Below the pieces are notes generated by a model. That model was not told where the DNA came from and searched no databases. It saw nothing but the letters and a program-made list of their open reading frames with translations. The translations under genes and the position numbers were made by a program. 64,000 nt of DNA from Gallionella sp. (GTDB taxonomy: Bacteria; Pseudomonadota; Gammaproteobacteria; Burkholderiales; Gallionellaceae): NCBI GenBank assembly GCA_028689145.1, contig JAQTWT010000006.1, positions 1 through 64,000 on the forward strand, given 5' to 3'. This document shows positions 20,074-30,400 of this stretch, one piece after another; positions within the stretch are counted from its first letter, which is position 1, and each line of letters starts with the position of its first letter.

Positions 20074-21243
20074 ATGTCCAACACCAAGAACTACCACTGG
20101 CGCATCGCCGGATTCTATTTCTTCTATTACGCCTTCATCGGGATGTTCGCGCCCTATTGGAGTTTGTATCTTCAATCCATTCACTTTAATGCGATAGAAA
20201 TTTCCATCCTGATGTCGATACAGCCGGTGATGCGGATGATCGCGCCGAATTTGTGGGGCTGGCTGGCCGACCATACCGGCAAGCGCCTGTTGGTGGTGCA
20301 GATTGCCGCGACCTTGAGCGCGCTGTTCTATCTGGGGGTGTTTGCCACTACCAGTTTCTGGGGCTTGCTGCTGGTGCTGGGATTGATGAGCTTTTTCTGG
20401 AGCGCGTCTATCCCGCTGGTCGAAGCCACCACGCTGACTTACCTCGGCAAGCATGCCGCGCGCTACGGGCGCATCCGCTCGTGGGGTTCGGTCGGTTTCA
20501 TTGTTGCCGTGGTCGGGCTGGGGTTTGCTTTCGATTACATCGCGATCGGTTGGCTGTTGTGGGCCGGGCTGTTCATCATGTCCGGCATCCTGTTTTTTTC
20601 GCGGCTGATACCGCATACCGAAGTGCCGAAGCATCACACCGACCATCAGCCGATCAAACGCATCCTGTTGAGACCGCCAGTGCTGGCGTTGTTCGGCGCG
20701 TGTTTCCTGATGTCCGTCGCGCACGGTCCTTACTACACGTTTTACTCGATTTATCTGGTCGAGCACGGTTACGCCAAAAGTGCGGTGGGCGGACTGTGGG
20801 CGCTCGGCGTGATCTGCGAGATCGGCGTGTTTTTTGTGATGCCCTGGCTGGTGCGGCGCTATGGCTTTGTGCGCATTCTGGTGGCCAGTTTTGCGCTGGC
20901 GGTGCTGCGCTTCATGCTGATCGGCTGGGGGGTGGATTTCCTGTTGTTGCTACTCGTCGCGCAAGTGCTGCATGCCGCGACCTTCGGCTCATACCACGCC
21001 GCCTCGGTGGGGTTGGTGCATGAGTTCTTTCAGGGGCGGCACCAGTCCAAAGGCCAAGCCATGTTCGGCAGCCTCACCTTCGGCGCGGGCGGCATGCTGG
21101 GCGGACTGGCCAGCGGCCCGATCTGGCAGCATTACGGTGCCAGCGTGCTGTACTCGTGCAGCGCGGGTATGGCTTTGGCCGGCATGCTGCTGATGTGGTG
21201 GGCGCTGCACAACATGGCGGAAAGCAGGCCTGCTGTGGCATAA
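20074..21243 (+). CDS. Major facilitator superfamily transporter (LacY/HcaT-like)
   Basis: The 389-residue integral membrane protein has about twelve helices in two halves. The first loop carries the MFS signature [14 protein letters not shown], and [19 protein letters not shown] follows as in the phenylpropionate-permease/MFS_1-like group. Relatives import sugars or aromatic acids by proton symport; the substrate here is unknown. The stop lies 30 bp before leuC on the same strand, so co-transcription with the leucine genes is possible. It is divergent from grpE. Confidence 0.85.
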   Translation: MSNTKNYHWRIAGFYFFYYAFIGMFAPYWSLYLQSIHFNAIEISILMSIQPVMRMIAPNLWGWLADHTGKRLLVVQIAATLSALFYLGVFATTSFWGLLLVLGLMSFFWSASIPLVEATTLTYLGKHAARYGRIRSWGSVGFIVAVVGLGFAFDYIAIGWLLWAGLFIMSGILFFSRLIPHTEVPKHHTDHQPIKRILLRPPVLALFGACFLMSVAHGPYYTFYSIYLVEHGYAKSAVGGLWALGVICEIGVFFVMPWLVRRYGFVRILVASFALAVLRFMLIGWGVDFLLLLLVAQVLHAATFGSYHAASVGLVHEFFQGRHQSKGQAMFGSLTFGAGGMLGGLASGPIWQHYGASVLYSCSAGMALAGMLLMWWALHNMAESRPAVA

Positions 21244-21273
21244 TTGCGCGCTCTAAAAAAGCGAAACGATGAT

Positions 21274-22677
21274 ATGGGCGCGCAAACTCTTTACGACAAA
21301 CTCTGGAATGCTCACGTGGTGCGGCAGGAAGCCGACGGCACCGCGTTGATTTATATCGACCGCCATCTGGTGCATGAAGTGACCAGCCCGCAGGCCTTCG
21401 AGGGCCTGAAGCTGGCCGGGCGCAAGCTGTGGCGTACTGCTTCGATCCTGGCGGTGGCCGACCACAATGTACCGACCACCGGACGGGCACAGGGCATCGC
21501 CGATCCGATTGCGCGCCTGCAAGTTGATACGCTGGACAGCAATTGCGCCGAGTACGGTGTGAACGAATTCAAGATGAACGACGTGCGTCAGGGCATCGTG
21601 CATGTGATCGGGCCGGAGCAGGGCGCGACCCTGCCGGGCATGACGGTGGTATGCGGCGATTCGCATACCAGCACGCACGGCGCATTCGCCGCGCTGGCGT
21701 TCGGTATCGGCACTTCGGAAGTCGAGCATGTGATGGCGACGCAATGTCTGCTGATGAAAAAATCCAAAGCCATGCTGGTGCTGGTGGATGGTGCGCTGGG
21801 CAAGGGCGTGACCGCCAAGGACATCGCGCTGGCGGTGATCGGCAAGATCGGCACGGCGGGCGGTACCGGTTATGCGATTGAGTTCGCGGGTAGCGCGATC
21901 CGCGCCTTGTCGATGGAAGGTCGCATGACGTTGTGCAACATGGCGATCGAAGCGGGCGCGCGCGCCGGCATGATTGCGGCGGACGATACGACGGTTGATT
22001 ACCTCAAGGGTCGCCTGTTTGCGCCGCAGGGCGAGTTGTGGGGCAAGGCGGTGGCTTACTGGAACACGCTGCACAGCGACGACGGCGCGCGGTTCGATGC
22101 GACAATCCAGTTGGACGCCTCACAGATCAAGCCGCAAGTGACTTGGGGCACTTCGCCGGAGATGGTGGTGGCGGTGGATGGGCGTGTGCCCGACCCTGCG
22201 ACCATGAGCGATGCGGTGAAGCGCGAGGGCGCGGAGCGCGCCTTGCTTTACATGGGCCTGAAGGCGAATACTCCGATCACCGAGATTAACATCGACAAGG
22301 TGTTCATCGGTTCCTGCACCAATGCGCGCATCGAAGATATGCGGGCTGCGGCGGTGGTGGCGAAGGGCAAACATGTCGCGGCGAATGTGAAGCTGGCGAT
22401 GGTGGTGCCCGGTTCCGGTTTGGTGAAACAGCAGGCCGAGAGTGAAGGGCTGGACAAGATTTTTATCGCGGCGGGTTTCGAGTGGCGCGATCCGGGTTGC
22501 TCGATGTGTCTGGCGATGAACGACGACCGGTTGTCGCCGGGCGAGCGTTGCGCCTCGACTTCCAACCGCAACTTCGAGGGGCGGCAGGGGCAGGGTGGGC
22601 GTACCCATTTGGTGAGTCCGGAGATGGCAGCGGCGGCAGCAATCGCCGGGCATTTCGTGGATGTAAGTTTGAGCTAA
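21274..22677 (+). CDS. leuC: 3-isopropylmalate dehydratase large subunit
   Basis: With LeuD this 467-residue subunit isomerises 2-isopropylmalate to 3-isopropylmalate in leucine synthesis. It is an aconitase-family protein; the three [4Fe-4S] ligands are Cys348 ([13 protein letters not shown]), Cys409 and Cys412 ([10 protein letters not shown]). [28 protein letters not shown] is complete. The start [16 protein letters not shown] matches relatives; a nearby upstream in-frame start adds ten unsupported residues. A small lipoprotein gene separates it from leuD. No leuA is in the window. Confidence 0.97.
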   Translation: MGAQTLYDKLWNAHVVRQEADGTALIYIDRHLVHEVTSPQAFEGLKLAGRKLWRTASILAVADHNVPTTGRAQGIADPIARLQVDTLDSNCAEYGVNEFKMNDVRQGIVHVIGPEQGATLPGMTVVCGDSHTSTHGAFAALAFGIGTSEVEHVMATQCLLMKKSKAMLVLVDGALGKGVTAKDIALAVIGKIGTAGGTGYAIEFAGSAIRALSMEGRMTLCNMAIEAGARAGMIAADDTTVDYLKGRLFAPQGELWGKAVAYWNTLHSDDGARFDATIQLDASQIKPQVTWGTSPEMVVAVDGRVPDPATMSDAVKREGAERALLYMGLKANTPITEINIDKVFIGSCTNARIEDMRAAAVVAKGKHVAANVKLAMVVPGSGLVKQQAESEGLDKIFIAAGFEWRDPGCSMCLAMNDDRLSPGERCASTSNRNFEGRQGQGGRTHLVSPEMAAAAAIAGHFVDVSLS

Positions 22678-22686
22678 CCGCTCACC

Positions 22687-22726
22687 CGTTCGCCCTGAGC
22701 TTGTCGAAGGGTGGTTCGACAAGCTC
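22687..22726. repeat. Inverted repeat, family E copy 2
   Basis: CGTTCGCCCTGAGCTTGTCGAAGG is followed by GTGGTTCGACAAGCTC, so GAGCTTGTCGAA pairs with TTCGACAAGCTC. Related units lie at 12915 and 62255. It lies between leuC and the lipoprotein gene. Confidence 0.65.
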
Positions 22727-22819
22727 TGATAAAGCAACTAAGTTTTGACTAAGCACGATAACCCCATGCTAAGTCACTACTTAACCACGAACGGATTTAT
22801 GATTTTTAAGGAGGCGATG

Positions 22820-22939
22820 ATGAAAGCGATTTCTTTGTTGTTGGCGGTATTGTTTCTGGCGGGTTGCAATACCGTGGAAGGTATCGGCAAGGACCTGAAA
22901 AAGGGCGGCGAGAAACTCGAAAAGGCCGCGAGCAAATAA
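22820..22939 (+). CDS. Entericidin A/B-like small lipoprotein
   Basis: This 39-residue product starts [30 protein letters not shown]. It has a short signal peptide, a lipobox LAGC and a Lys/Glu-rich amphipathic tail, the pattern of entericidins. AAGGAGG lies 5 bp before the chosen ATG (a second ATG 3 bp earlier is too close). Its stop codon overlaps the leuD start (TAATG), so translation is probably coupled. Entericidins are envelope lipoproteins linked to stationary-phase lysis in E. coli; the reason for its place among leucine genes is unknown, though the same arrangement is known in other betaproteobacteria. Confidence 0.85.
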   Translation: MKAISLLLAVLFLAGCNTVEGIGKDLKKGGEKLEKAASK

Positions 22940-23571
22940 TGCAAAAATTTACCTTACTCGATGGGTTGGTCGTGCCGCTGGATAGAGCCAACGTGGATAC
23001 CGATGCGATCATCCCGAAGCAGTTTCTGAAATCGATCAAGCGCTCCGGCTTCGGCCCGAATGCGTTCGACGAATGGCGTTATCTGGATCACGGCGAACCG
23101 GGCATGGATAATTCCAAGCGCCAGATCAATCCGGATTTTGTGCTGAATCAGCCGCGTTATCAGGGTGCGCAGGTTTTGCTGGCGCGCGAGAATTTCGGTT
23201 GCGGCAGCTCGCGCGAACACGCGCCTTGGGCGCTGGAAGACTACGGCTTGCGCGTCATCATCGCGCCGAGCTTCGCCGACATTTTCTTCAATAACTGCTT
23301 CAAGAACGGTTTATTGCCGATCCGATTGGCTGCTGAACAAGTTGATACGCTGTTCAAGGCGGTGGAGGCCAACGTCGGCTACAAGCTCAAGGTCGATCTG
23401 GAGCAGCAGACCATCAGTGCGCCGGACGGCACGGTCTATAAGTTCGAAGTGGAAGCGTTCCGTAAGCATTGCCTGCTGAACGGTCTGGACGACATCGGCC
23501 TGACCTTGCAGCATGTCGGCGAGATTAAGGCTTACGAGGCGAAGCATCAGGCGGCGCAGCCTTGGCTGTAG
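22939..23571 (+). CDS. leuD: 3-isopropylmalate dehydratase small subunit
   Basis: The 210-residue swivel subunit partners LeuC. It has [16 protein letters not shown] near the start, the [16 protein letters not shown] signature and [17 protein letters not shown]. Length is standard. The ATG shares bases with the stop of the lipoprotein gene upstream, which fixes the start. A REP-like pair separates it from leuB. Confidence 0.97.
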   Translation: MQKFTLLDGLVVPLDRANVDTDAIIPKQFLKSIKRSGFGPNAFDEWRYLDHGEPGMDNSKRQINPDFVLNQPRYQGAQVLLARENFGCGSSREHAPWALEDYGLRVIIAPSFADIFFNNCFKNGLLPIRLAAEQVDTLFKAVEANVGYKLKVDLEQQTISAPDGTVYKFEVEAFRKHCLLNGLDDIGLTLQHVGEIKAYEAKHQAAQPWL

Positions 23572-23584
23572 GTCTGAAAAATAT

Positions 23585-23661
23585 GTAGGTTGGGTTAGCG
23601 CGTAGTGCGTAACCCAACATTGCGCGTTGGGTTACGCGATGAAGCCGCTAACCCAACCTAC
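23585..23661. repeat. REP/BIME-like inverted pair, family B copy 1
   Basis: GTAG is followed by the hairpin GTTGGGTTA...TAACCCAAC, and the mirrored unit closes with GTTGGGTTA...TAACCCAAC-CTAC. The same element lies at 33049. It fills the leuD-leuB gap, ending 10 bp before the leuB ribosome-binding site. Confidence 0.8.
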
Positions 23662-23682
23662 GGGTGTAGAGAAAGGAAATTT

Positions 23683-24747
23683 ATGAAAATCGCAGTTTTA
23701 CCCGGTGACGGGATTGGTACGGAGATCGTGGCGCAGGCCGTCAAGGTGCTGGAAGCGTTGCGCAGCGACGGTTTGAAGATTGAGCTGGAATACGCGCATA
23801 TCGGCGGCGCGGGTTACGACGCGGCGGGTGATCCGTTCCCGGCTGCGACCGAAAAGCTGGTGCTGGCATCCGATGCGGCCTTGCTCGGCGCGGTGGGCGG
23901 TTATCAATATGACACACTGCCGCGCGAACTGCGTCCGGAAAAAGGTTTGCTGCGCATCCGCAAGACTCTGAACGCGTTTGCCAACCTGCGTCCGGCGATG
24001 GTGTATCCCGAGCTGGTCAACGCATCTTCGCTCAAGCCGGAACTGGTGTCCGGTCTGGATATCATGATTTTGCGCGAACTGACCGGCGACATTTATTTCG
24101 GCCAGCCGCGCGGCATCCGCACGCTGGAAAACGGTGAACGGCAGGGCTTCGATACCATGCATTACAGCGAGTCGGAGATTCGCCGCGTGGCGCATGTCGG
24201 TTTTCAGATTGCGATGAAAAGAAACAAAAAAATGTGCTCGGTAGACAAAGCCAACGTGCTGGACACCAGCATGTTCTGGCGCGAGATCGTCACCGACGTG
24301 GCGAAGGAATACCCGCTGGTCGAGCTGTCGCACATGTACGTGGATAACGCCGCGATGCAACTGGTGCGCGCACCGAAACAATTCGATGTGATCCTGACCG
24401 GCAATATTTTCGGCGACATTTTGTCGGATGAAGCCTCGATGCTGACCGGCTCGATCGGCATGTTGCCGTCGGCATCGCTGGACGCGAACAACAAGGGCTT
24501 GTACGAGCCGTGCCACGGTTCCGCTCCGGATATCGCGGGCAAGGATATCGCCAATCCGCTGGCGACGATTCTGTCGGTGGCGATGATGATGCGCTACACC
24601 TTCGCGCGCGAAGACATTGCGCAGCGTATCGAAGCAGCGGTGCGCAAGGTGCTGCAGCAGGGACTACGCACCGGCGACATTTACGAGCCCGGAATGCAGA
24701 AGATCGGCACGATCGCGATGGGCGATGCGGTTGTCGCAGCCCTTTAG
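23683..24747 (+). CDS. leuB: 3-isopropylmalate dehydrogenase
   Basis: The 354-residue NAD enzyme oxidises and decarboxylates 3-isopropylmalate. It shows [18 protein letters not shown] at the start, the substrate-binding [14 protein letters not shown], the catalytic [14 protein letters not shown], and the NAD-site [27 protein letters not shown] lies 5 bp before the ATG; the frame continues upstream into the repeat and that part should not be included. It is followed 39 bp later by asd. Confidence 0.97.
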   Translation: MKIAVLPGDGIGTEIVAQAVKVLEALRSDGLKIELEYAHIGGAGYDAAGDPFPAATEKLVLASDAALLGAVGGYQYDTLPRELRPEKGLLRIRKTLNAFANLRPAMVYPELVNASSLKPELVSGLDIMILRELTGDIYFGQPRGIRTLENGERQGFDTMHYSESEIRRVAHVGFQIAMKRNKKMCSVDKANVLDTSMFWREIVTDVAKEYPLVELSHMYVDNAAMQLVRAPKQFDVILTGNIFGDILSDEASMLTGSIGMLPSASLDANNKGLYEPCHGSAPDIAGKDIANPLATILSVAMMMRYTFAREDIAQRIEAAVRKVLQQGLRTGDIYEPGMQKIGTIAMGDAVVAAL

Positions 24748-24786
24748 CGTGAAACTTGTCATGCTCGTTTTAAGGATAAGGAAAAT

Positions 24787-25890
24787 ATGAAAGTAGGTTT
24801 GATTGGCTGGCGCGGCATGGTGGGCTCGGTGCTCATGCAGCGCATGCGCGAAGAAAGGGATTTCGACCTGATCGATCCGGTGTTTTTTACCACCTCCAAT
24901 GTCGGCGGTACCGCGCCATCCGAAAGCCGTGGCGTGCCGCTGAAAGATGCCTACGATCTGGGCGAATTGGCTGCGATGGACACCATCATCTCCTGCCAGG
25001 GCGGCGACTACACAACGGAAATGTTCCACAGGCTGCGCGCATCCGGATGGCAGGGTTACTGGATCGATGCCGCTTCCACGCTGCGCATGGAAGAGGACGC
25101 GGTCATTATCCTTGACCCGGTGAATCTTGGTCTTATCAAGAAATCGCTGGCGAACGGCGGCAAGAATTTTATCGGCGGGAACTGCACCAACAGCATCCTG
25201 CTGATGGGTTTGGGCGGTTTGTTTCATGCGGGGTTGGTGGAGTGGGTTTCGTCGATGACCTATCAGGCGGCATCCGGTGCCGGCGCGCAGAACATGCGCG
25301 AGTTGCTTAACCAGATGGGCGTGGTCTATTCCTCGGCGGCCGATCTGTTGGCCGATCCCAAGTCGTCCATACTTGAAATCGATCATCGCGTGACCGAGAA
25401 GCTGCGCTCCTCCGATATGCCGACCGAGAATTTTGGCGCGCCGCTGGCTGGCAGCCTGATTCCGTGGATAGACAAGCAACTCGACAACGGCCAGTCCAAG
25501 GAGGAGTGGAAGGGGCAGGCCGAGGTCAACAAAATATTGGGCACGGCCGAGCGCATCCCGGTGGACGGTCTGTGTGTGCGTATCGGTGCGATGCGCTGCC
25601 ATAGTTTGGCGTTGACGCTCAAGCTCAAACGGGATGTGCCGTTAAACGAGATTGAAGCGCTGATCAAGGGTGGCAATCCTTGGGTTAAGTTCGTGCCTAA
25701 CCAGCGCGAATTATCCGTGCGGGAATTGACCCCGGTTGCGGTGACCGGCAAACTGGACGTAGCGGTCGGGCGGGTGCGCAAGATGGAGTTGGGGCCGGAA
25801 TTCGTGAGCGCCTTTGTTTGCGGCGACCAGCTGTTGTGGGGCGCGGCGGAACCGTTGCGGCGCATGTTGCGTATTTTGCTTGACCGTTGA
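24787..25890 (+). CDS. asd: Aspartate-semialdehyde dehydrogenase
   Basis: The 367-residue NADP enzyme reduces aspartyl phosphate to aspartate semialdehyde, the branch point to lysine, threonine and methionine. It has the dinucleotide motif [14 protein letters not shown], the catalytic Cys133 in [13 protein letters not shown], and the [17 protein letters not shown] segment with substrate-binding Arg and His. Its length equals the enterobacterial enzyme. It follows leuB and precedes fimV, the usual betaproteobacterial order. lysC (58355) and dapA (42611), also in this window, belong to the same pathway. Confidence 0.97.
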   Translation: MKVGLIGWRGMVGSVLMQRMREERDFDLIDPVFFTTSNVGGTAPSESRGVPLKDAYDLGELAAMDTIISCQGGDYTTEMFHRLRASGWQGYWIDAASTLRMEEDAVIILDPVNLGLIKKSLANGGKNFIGGNCTNSILLMGLGGLFHAGLVEWVSSMTYQAASGAGAQNMRELLNQMGVVYSSAADLLADPKSSILEIDHRVTEKLRSSDMPTENFGAPLAGSLIPWIDKQLDNGQSKEEWKGQAEVNKILGTAERIPVDGLCVRIGAMRCHSLALTLKLKRDVPLNEIEALIKGGNPWVKFVPNQRELSVRELTPVAVTGKLDVAVGRVRKMELGPEFVSAFVCGDQLLWGAAEPLRRMLRILLDR

Positions 25891-25958
25891 TGGGTTCGAA
25901 TCTATGGGTGGACAGCGACAATGCGCGTTGAATAGCGTGCAGATTGCAGAAATTTTGA

Positions 25959-25986
25959 TTGCGAAATACCTCAATTAAGACATAAT
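25959..25986 (+). promoter_or_regulatory. Possible sigma70 promoter of fimV
   Basis: TTGCGA and CATAAT are separated by 16 bp in an AT-rich gap between asd and fimV. The pair is a modest match to TTGACA/TATAAT and would give a leader of about 75 bases. Confidence 0.35.
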
Positions 25987-26065
25987 GCGAACGATATTAT
26001 GAGCTTGTGCTTATAACTCTATGATGTTATTTTATATTATCTATAAATAAAACGAAGGTGATAGC

Positions 26066-28753
26066 GTGCGAAAGTCACTACTGAAACTGCTCGGGGTCGT
26101 TGCTGCTTTAACACTGTCCACATGTGTTTCCGCCGTTGGTATGGGCGGAATCAATGTGGTTTCCGCTTTGGGGCAGCCGCTGAAAGCCAGCATCGAATTG
26201 GTGGCAGTCAATAAGGCCGATAAAGCCAGCCTGATAGCGCGTCTGGCTTCATCCGATGCCTATAAGGGCGCGGGGCTGGAGTATCCGTTCGACAACAAAT
26301 TCAAGTTTCAGATCGAGACTCGCGCGAATGGCGAGTTGTATCTCAATGTGAGCAGCGCGCAACCGGTCAACGATCCTTTTGTAAGTATGCTGGTTGAGTT
26401 GACTTGGGCTTCGGGCAGGTTATTGCGCGAATATACTTTCCTGCTTGATCCGCCCGGTTATGTTCCCGAACAGGCGAAGCCGGCGGAAGTGCAAACTTTT
26501 GCGCCCGCAGTGCAGTCCGCACCCGCAGTTCAACCTGCGCCGGAAGAAGCCGAACCGGTTGGGCAGGCTGCTGCAGTTGAAAGCCAGCCTATAGCGCAGC
26601 CAGCAGAACAGCAGCCGGCGCAACAGGAAGAACAGCAGCCCGCTGAAAAAACGGTTGAGGCTACGGCGGAAAAATCTCTAACGCCGACACCGGTCAAGCG
26701 TGCCGATACCGGATTGGCCAAAAAAGATTTCGCTGTAAGCAATATTACCGTGCAAAGCGGCGACACATTAAACGCCATTGCGATGCAAAACAAACCGTCC
26801 GACGTGAGTCTGGAACGTATGCTGGTTGCGCTGTATCGCGCCAATGCCGATCAGTTTGACAGCAAAAACATGAATCGCATCAAGGCCGGCAAGATTTTGC
26901 GTATGCCCGACCAGAACGAGTTGATGGGAGTGGCTCAGTCGGAGGCGGCAAAAGAAATTCGCGCGCAGACGGCGGATTGGAATGCCTACCGGCAAAAACT
27001 GGCCGGTGCCGCCACTACCGCAAAACAGCCGCAGGAATCACAGCAAGTGGCCACCGGCAAAATCGCCAGTTCGGTTGCCGACAAGGCTCCGATTGCCAAA
27101 GAATCCGCCAAAGAGGTATTGAAATTATCCAAGGGTGAAGCACTGGGAGACAAGGCCGCCACCGGTGCTGCAGGCAAGACTCCATCCGCGCAAGATAAGA
27201 AGAATGCCGCGCGTGAAGATGCGATTGCCAAGGATAAAGCTCTGAAAGAAGAGCAGACTCGCGCCGCCTTGCTGGAAAAGAACCTCAAGGATATGCAACG
27301 CCTTGCCCAGTTGAAAGCCGAGGCTGCGGCATTGCTGCAATCGCAATCTGCCAGCGCTGTGACCAGTGTTCCCCTGAGTGCGGTTTCGAGTGTTGTCGCG
27401 GCCAGCGAGGTTCAACCTGCAGCGGTTGCACAGCCGGAACCGAAAGTAGTTGTACCTCCACCACCGCCACCTTCTCTGCTGGATCAGATTATGGGCAACC
27501 CGATTTATCTGGCCGGCGGAGCGATAGCTTTGCTTGGTTTAGCGGGTGCCGGTGTGGCGCTGAGCCGCCGTCGTAAGAAAACATTTGCTGCTGAAACCAA
27601 GGATGCGGGTGCGCAAACCGGTCATATCTCGGTACCGGTTGCACCGTCTCCCGAAACGGGCGATTTCACCAGTGCGGCAGCGGCGACCAGTGTTGCCGCA
27701 AGTACGCAGCAGGATGATGTAGATCCGCTTACCGAAGCGGATCTGTTCCTGAACTTTGGTCGTGATGTGCAGGCGGAGGAAGTGCTGAAGGATGCTTTAC
27801 GCAATATGCCGGGCGATCATCGTATCCATCTTAAACTGCTGGGTATCTACGCCAATCGCAAAGACACGAAGTCCTTTGCAGCTATTGCGCGCCAGTTGCA
27901 GGATTCCGGCGATGAAGAAGCATGGCAGCAGGCCGCCGCAATGGGGCGCAAGCTGGAACCGAATAACCCGATGTATGGCGGCGGAACCATTGAGGATGCG
28001 GATAGCGCGACCATGCAAACCGCCGCGCTCGATGCCACGCCGGACTTTGTCTTGGACGATACCCCAGTGGAACCGGAAGTACCTGCTGCCGACGTGGATT
28101 TTGATTTGGGTGATGCAGACAAGACCGCGATTTTGACACCTGAGGATATTGCTGCGGTTCAGTCGGAATCGATGGACTTTGATGTCACCTCCACTAATCC
28201 TTCGCTGGTTGCACCGATGGCGACGGATTTTGATGTGGAGTCATCGGAATCAGCGGCCAGCGCACCAACCGAGATGGATTTTGATATCAGTGCGATAGAT
28301 GCAGCAATACCGGCAGCCGAAGTGCAAGCTGAAGCGCCATCCGCGGATATGGATGATCTGGTATTTGATGTTACTTCGACTCAGCCGGCTATCGCGGAGG
28401 AAGAAGTGAAACCCGCTGAACCTGCAGCAGAAGAGCCGTCCGACGAAGACGGTATGGCATTTACGCTGGACTTCCCGGTTGAAGAAGCGAAGCCTGCGCC
28501 GGCTGCACAACCGGCCGAAGTCGGTTTGGGCGGTATCAACCTGAACTTCGACGATGCGGCAACGCCAAGTGCAGCCGCTCCGGAAGTCAAGGATGAGCAC
28601 TGGCATGAAGTCGCAACCAAGCTTGATTTGGCCAAGGCCTATCATGAAATGGGCGATGCCATCGGTGCGCGCGAAATCCTCGAGGAAGTGTTGCGCGAGG
28701 GTGACGAGGGACAGCGTGAAGTAGCCCAGTCCCTGCTCGATCAGATCGGTTGA
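26066..28753 (+). CDS. fimV: FimV-family cell-pole / peptidoglycan-associated protein
   Basis: The 895-residue product resembles FimV/HubP, a polar organiser needed for type IV pilus twitching. It has a signal peptide, the FimV N-terminal domain (GGINVVSALGQPLKASIEL), a Pro/Ala/Gln-rich linker, a LysM motif (about 230-282, ITVQSGDTLNAIA), a charged coiled-coil-prone stretch and a membrane helix (IYLAGGAIALLGLAGAGVAL) followed by RRRKK. A long acidic cytoplasmic part ends with the FimV C-terminal TPR-like domain (DLAKAYHEMGDAIGAREILE). Translation starts at GTG with GAAGGTG 6 bp upstream. No pilus genes are adjacent. Confidence 0.92.
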   Translation: MRKSLLKLLGVVAALTLSTCVSAVGMGGINVVSALGQPLKASIELVAVNKADKASLIARLASSDAYKGAGLEYPFDNKFKFQIETRANGELYLNVSSAQPVNDPFVSMLVELTWASGRLLREYTFLLDPPGYVPEQAKPAEVQTFAPAVQSAPAVQPAPEEAEPVGQAAAVESQPIAQPAEQQPAQQEEQQPAEKTVEATAEKSLTPTPVKRADTGLAKKDFAVSNITVQSGDTLNAIAMQNKPSDVSLERMLVALYRANADQFDSKNMNRIKAGKILRMPDQNELMGVAQSEAAKEIRAQTADWNAYRQKLAGAATTAKQPQESQQVATGKIASSVADKAPIAKESAKEVLKLSKGEALGDKAATGAAGKTPSAQDKKNAAREDAIAKDKALKEEQTRAALLEKNLKDMQRLAQLKAEAAALLQSQSASAVTSVPLSAVSSVVAASEVQPAAVAQPEPKVVVPPPPPPSLLDQIMGNPIYLAGGAIALLGLAGAGVALSRRRKKTFAAETKDAGAQTGHISVPVAPSPETGDFTSAAAATSVAASTQQDDVDPLTEADLFLNFGRDVQAEEVLKDALRNMPGDHRIHLKLLGIYANRKDTKSFAAIARQLQDSGDEEAWQQAAAMGRKLEPNNPMYGGGTIEDADSATMQTAALDATPDFVLDDTPVEPEVPAADVDFDLGDADKTAILTPEDIAAVQSESMDFDVTSTNPSLVAPMATDFDVESSESAASAPTEMDFDISAIDAAIPAAEVQAEAPSADMDDLVFDVTSTQPAIAEEEVKPAEPAAEEPSDEDGMAFTLDFPVEEAKPAPAAQPAEVGLGGINLNFDDAATPSAAAPEVKDEHWHEVATKLDLAKAYHEMGDAIGAREILEEVLREGDEGQREVAQSLLDQIG

Positions 28754-28771
28754 TCGGAAGCTGTATCATGG

Positions 28772-28803
28772 CGGCGGCTCAGTATTGGGCCGCCGTTTTC
28801 TTT
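28772..28803 (+). terminator. Rho-independent terminator after fimV
   Basis: GGCGGC (28773-28778) pairs perfectly with GCCGCC (28789-28794) across a 10-base loop and is followed by TTTTCTTTT. It sits between the fimV stop and the next start. Confidence 0.7.
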
Positions 28804-28814
28804 TGGAGTAAAGA

Positions 28815-29429
28815 TTGCAATTCCATCCCGCCGCGCAAATCCTGACCTGGTGTCTGCTGGTCGCCTCGCTGCAATTCCTGTCAGTCGGAATGTTGCTGGT
28901 ACCCGCCAGTTTGGTGCTGCTGTGCGCGTTTGTCGTATCCCGACACAAACTCATCCAGTTGTTGCGCCGCACCCGCTGGATCATGCTGTCGTTGTTGCTG
29001 ATCTACGCTTACAGCACGCCGGGGCAGGCGTTGTCGGAAGCGTTCGGCATGTTCAGCCCGAGCCGCGAGGGGCTGGCCGATGGTCTGCTGCAGCTGGCCC
29101 GCCTGCTGGCGGCGCTGGCAGGGCTGGCGATCTTGCTGGAGCGTCTGCACCGTCAGAAGTTGATCGCCGGACTGTATACCCTGTTTGCACCGTTGCAATG
29201 GGTGGGATTGTCGCGCGAACGTTTCGCGGTGCGGCTGGCGTTGACATTGCATTATGCCGAGGCGGCGATGCTGCGCGGCGGGCATAGCTGGCAGGATGCG
29301 CTGCGCGGTCTGTTTGAGCCGCACGGCGAAACCACCCGGCATATGGAATTGCAGCTGTACCGTTTTGCGCTGGGCGATGTTTTGCTATTGGGTGTCGCTT
29401 CGCTGATGTTATGGCTGGCTATCAGATGA
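28815..29429 (+). CDS. CbiQ/EcfT-like integral membrane protein
   Basis: The 204-residue hydrophobic protein has about five membrane helices and resembles the transmembrane (T) component of energy-coupling-factor and cobalt transporters. The segment ERLHRQKLIAGLYTLFAPLQWVGLSRERFAVRLALTLHYAEA corresponds to the cytoplasmic coupling region. No ATPase (CbiO/EcfA) or substrate-binding gene adjoins, so it may be a stand-alone homologue with another role. It appears to start at TTG, supported by GGAGTA upstream, and ends 10 bp before truA. Confidence 0.65.
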   Translation: MQFHPAAQILTWCLLVASLQFLSVGMLLVPASLVLLCAFVVSRHKLIQLLRRTRWIMLSLLLIYAYSTPGQALSEAFGMFSPSREGLADGLLQLARLLAALAGLAILLERLHRQKLIAGLYTLFAPLQWVGLSRERFAVRLALTLHYAEAAMLRGGHSWQDALRGLFEPHGETTRHMELQLYRFALGDVLLLGVASLMLWLAIR

Positions 29430-29439
29430 GAATTGCGCC

Positions 29440-30285
29440 ATGAGGATAGCATTGGGTCTCGAATACGACGGCAGACCGTATTGCGGCTGGCAGAGCCAGC
29501 CCGACGGGTTGACGGTGCAGGACATGCTGCAACGCGCGTTGAGCCAAATCGCCGGTGAGCCGGTCCCGGTTGTTGCGGCGGGGCGCACCGACACAGGGGT
29601 ACATGCGCTGGAACAGGTGGTGCACTTCGATACTCCGGTCGAGCGTCCGCTGACTGCCTGGGTGCGCGGTGTGAACGCGTTGCTGCCGGACAGTATCGCG
29701 GTGCGCTGGGCGCATCCGGTGCCGGACGAATTTCATGCGCGTTTTTCCGCGCACGGGCGCAGCTACCGCTATCTGCTGATCAACCGCGCCACGCGCAGCG
29801 CGATACATGCCGGCAAGGCGGGCTGGTTTCACGCGCCGCTGGATGTAGCGGTGATGCAGGATGCCGCGCGCTGTTTGATTGGAGAGCATGATTTCAGCGC
29901 GTTCCGCGCCTCTGAATGCCAGGCCAAATCCCCGGTCAAAAATTTAACGCAACTGGAGATTACCCGGCAAGGCGAACAGATTATTTTCGATTTGAGCGCG
30001 GGCGCGTTCCTGCACCATATGGTGCGCAACATCGTCGGTTGTCTGGTGTACGTCGGCAAAGGAAAATACCCGCCGGACTGGCTGGCGGGAGTATTGGCCA
30101 GCCGCGAGCGCAGTCTGGCCGCGCCGACCTTCGCGCCGGATGGCTTATACTTGCGCCGTATCAAATACGAAGCCAAGTGGGGATTGCCGCAAAGACAGGA
30201 TCAGGGATTGGGGAGCGAGGATCGAGTGAAAAACGGAACGGCGGATTTTCCTGATCTTTTATCGTCGTTCCACGAGCTTGATTGA
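29440..30285 (+). CDS. truA: tRNA pseudouridine(38-40) synthase, with repeat-derived C-terminal tail
   Basis: TruA converts U38, U39 and U40 in the tRNA anticodon stem to pseudouridine. The catalytic Asp lies in AAGRTDTGVHALEQVVHF; LEYDGRPYCGWQ at the start and GAFLHHMVRNIVGCLVYVGKG later are intact. Family members usually end shortly after the segment corresponding to YLRRIKYEAKWGLP (near 30188). Here about 31 further residues (RQDQGLGSEDRVKNGTADF and beyond) are encoded by the dispersed family F repeat, so the tail is probably an insertion-caused extension. Confidence 0.95.
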   Translation: MRIALGLEYDGRPYCGWQSQPDGLTVQDMLQRALSQIAGEPVPVVAAGRTDTGVHALEQVVHFDTPVERPLTAWVRGVNALLPDSIAVRWAHPVPDEFHARFSAHGRSYRYLLINRATRSAIHAGKAGWFHAPLDVAVMQDAARCLIGEHDFSAFRASECQAKSPVKNLTQLEITRQGEQIIFDLSAGAFLHHMVRNIVGCLVYVGKGKYPPDWLAGVLASRERSLAAPTFAPDGLYLRRIKYEAKWGLPQRQDQGLGSEDRVKNGTADFPDLLSSFHELD

Positions 30286-30400
30286 GGATTAAAGAATGGG
30301 GTTGAAAATGGATGAGCTGGATGATGGTGGTGTTGCGGCGCGAAGCAAGGAAGCGGCGAGAGGGTTGCCTCAATCCTCGATCCTCGATCCTCGATCCTCA
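30205..30400. repeat. Inverted repeat, family F copy 2, spanning the truA-trpF junction
   Basis: GGATTGGGGAGCGAGGATCGAG (30205-30226) is mirrored by CTCAATCCTCGATCC with extra tandem CCTCGAT units at 30369-30400. The outer units match the dnaK-dnaJ repeat at 17097. It contributes the truA tail and the bases just before the conserved part of trpF. Confidence 0.65.

Noticed and set aside
19951-20766. N-terminal extension of the grpE frame to 454 residues
   Set aside because: The upstream 270 codons overlap the MFS transporter on the other strand and are not GrpE-like; the heat-shock promoter at 19984-20011 lies inside them.
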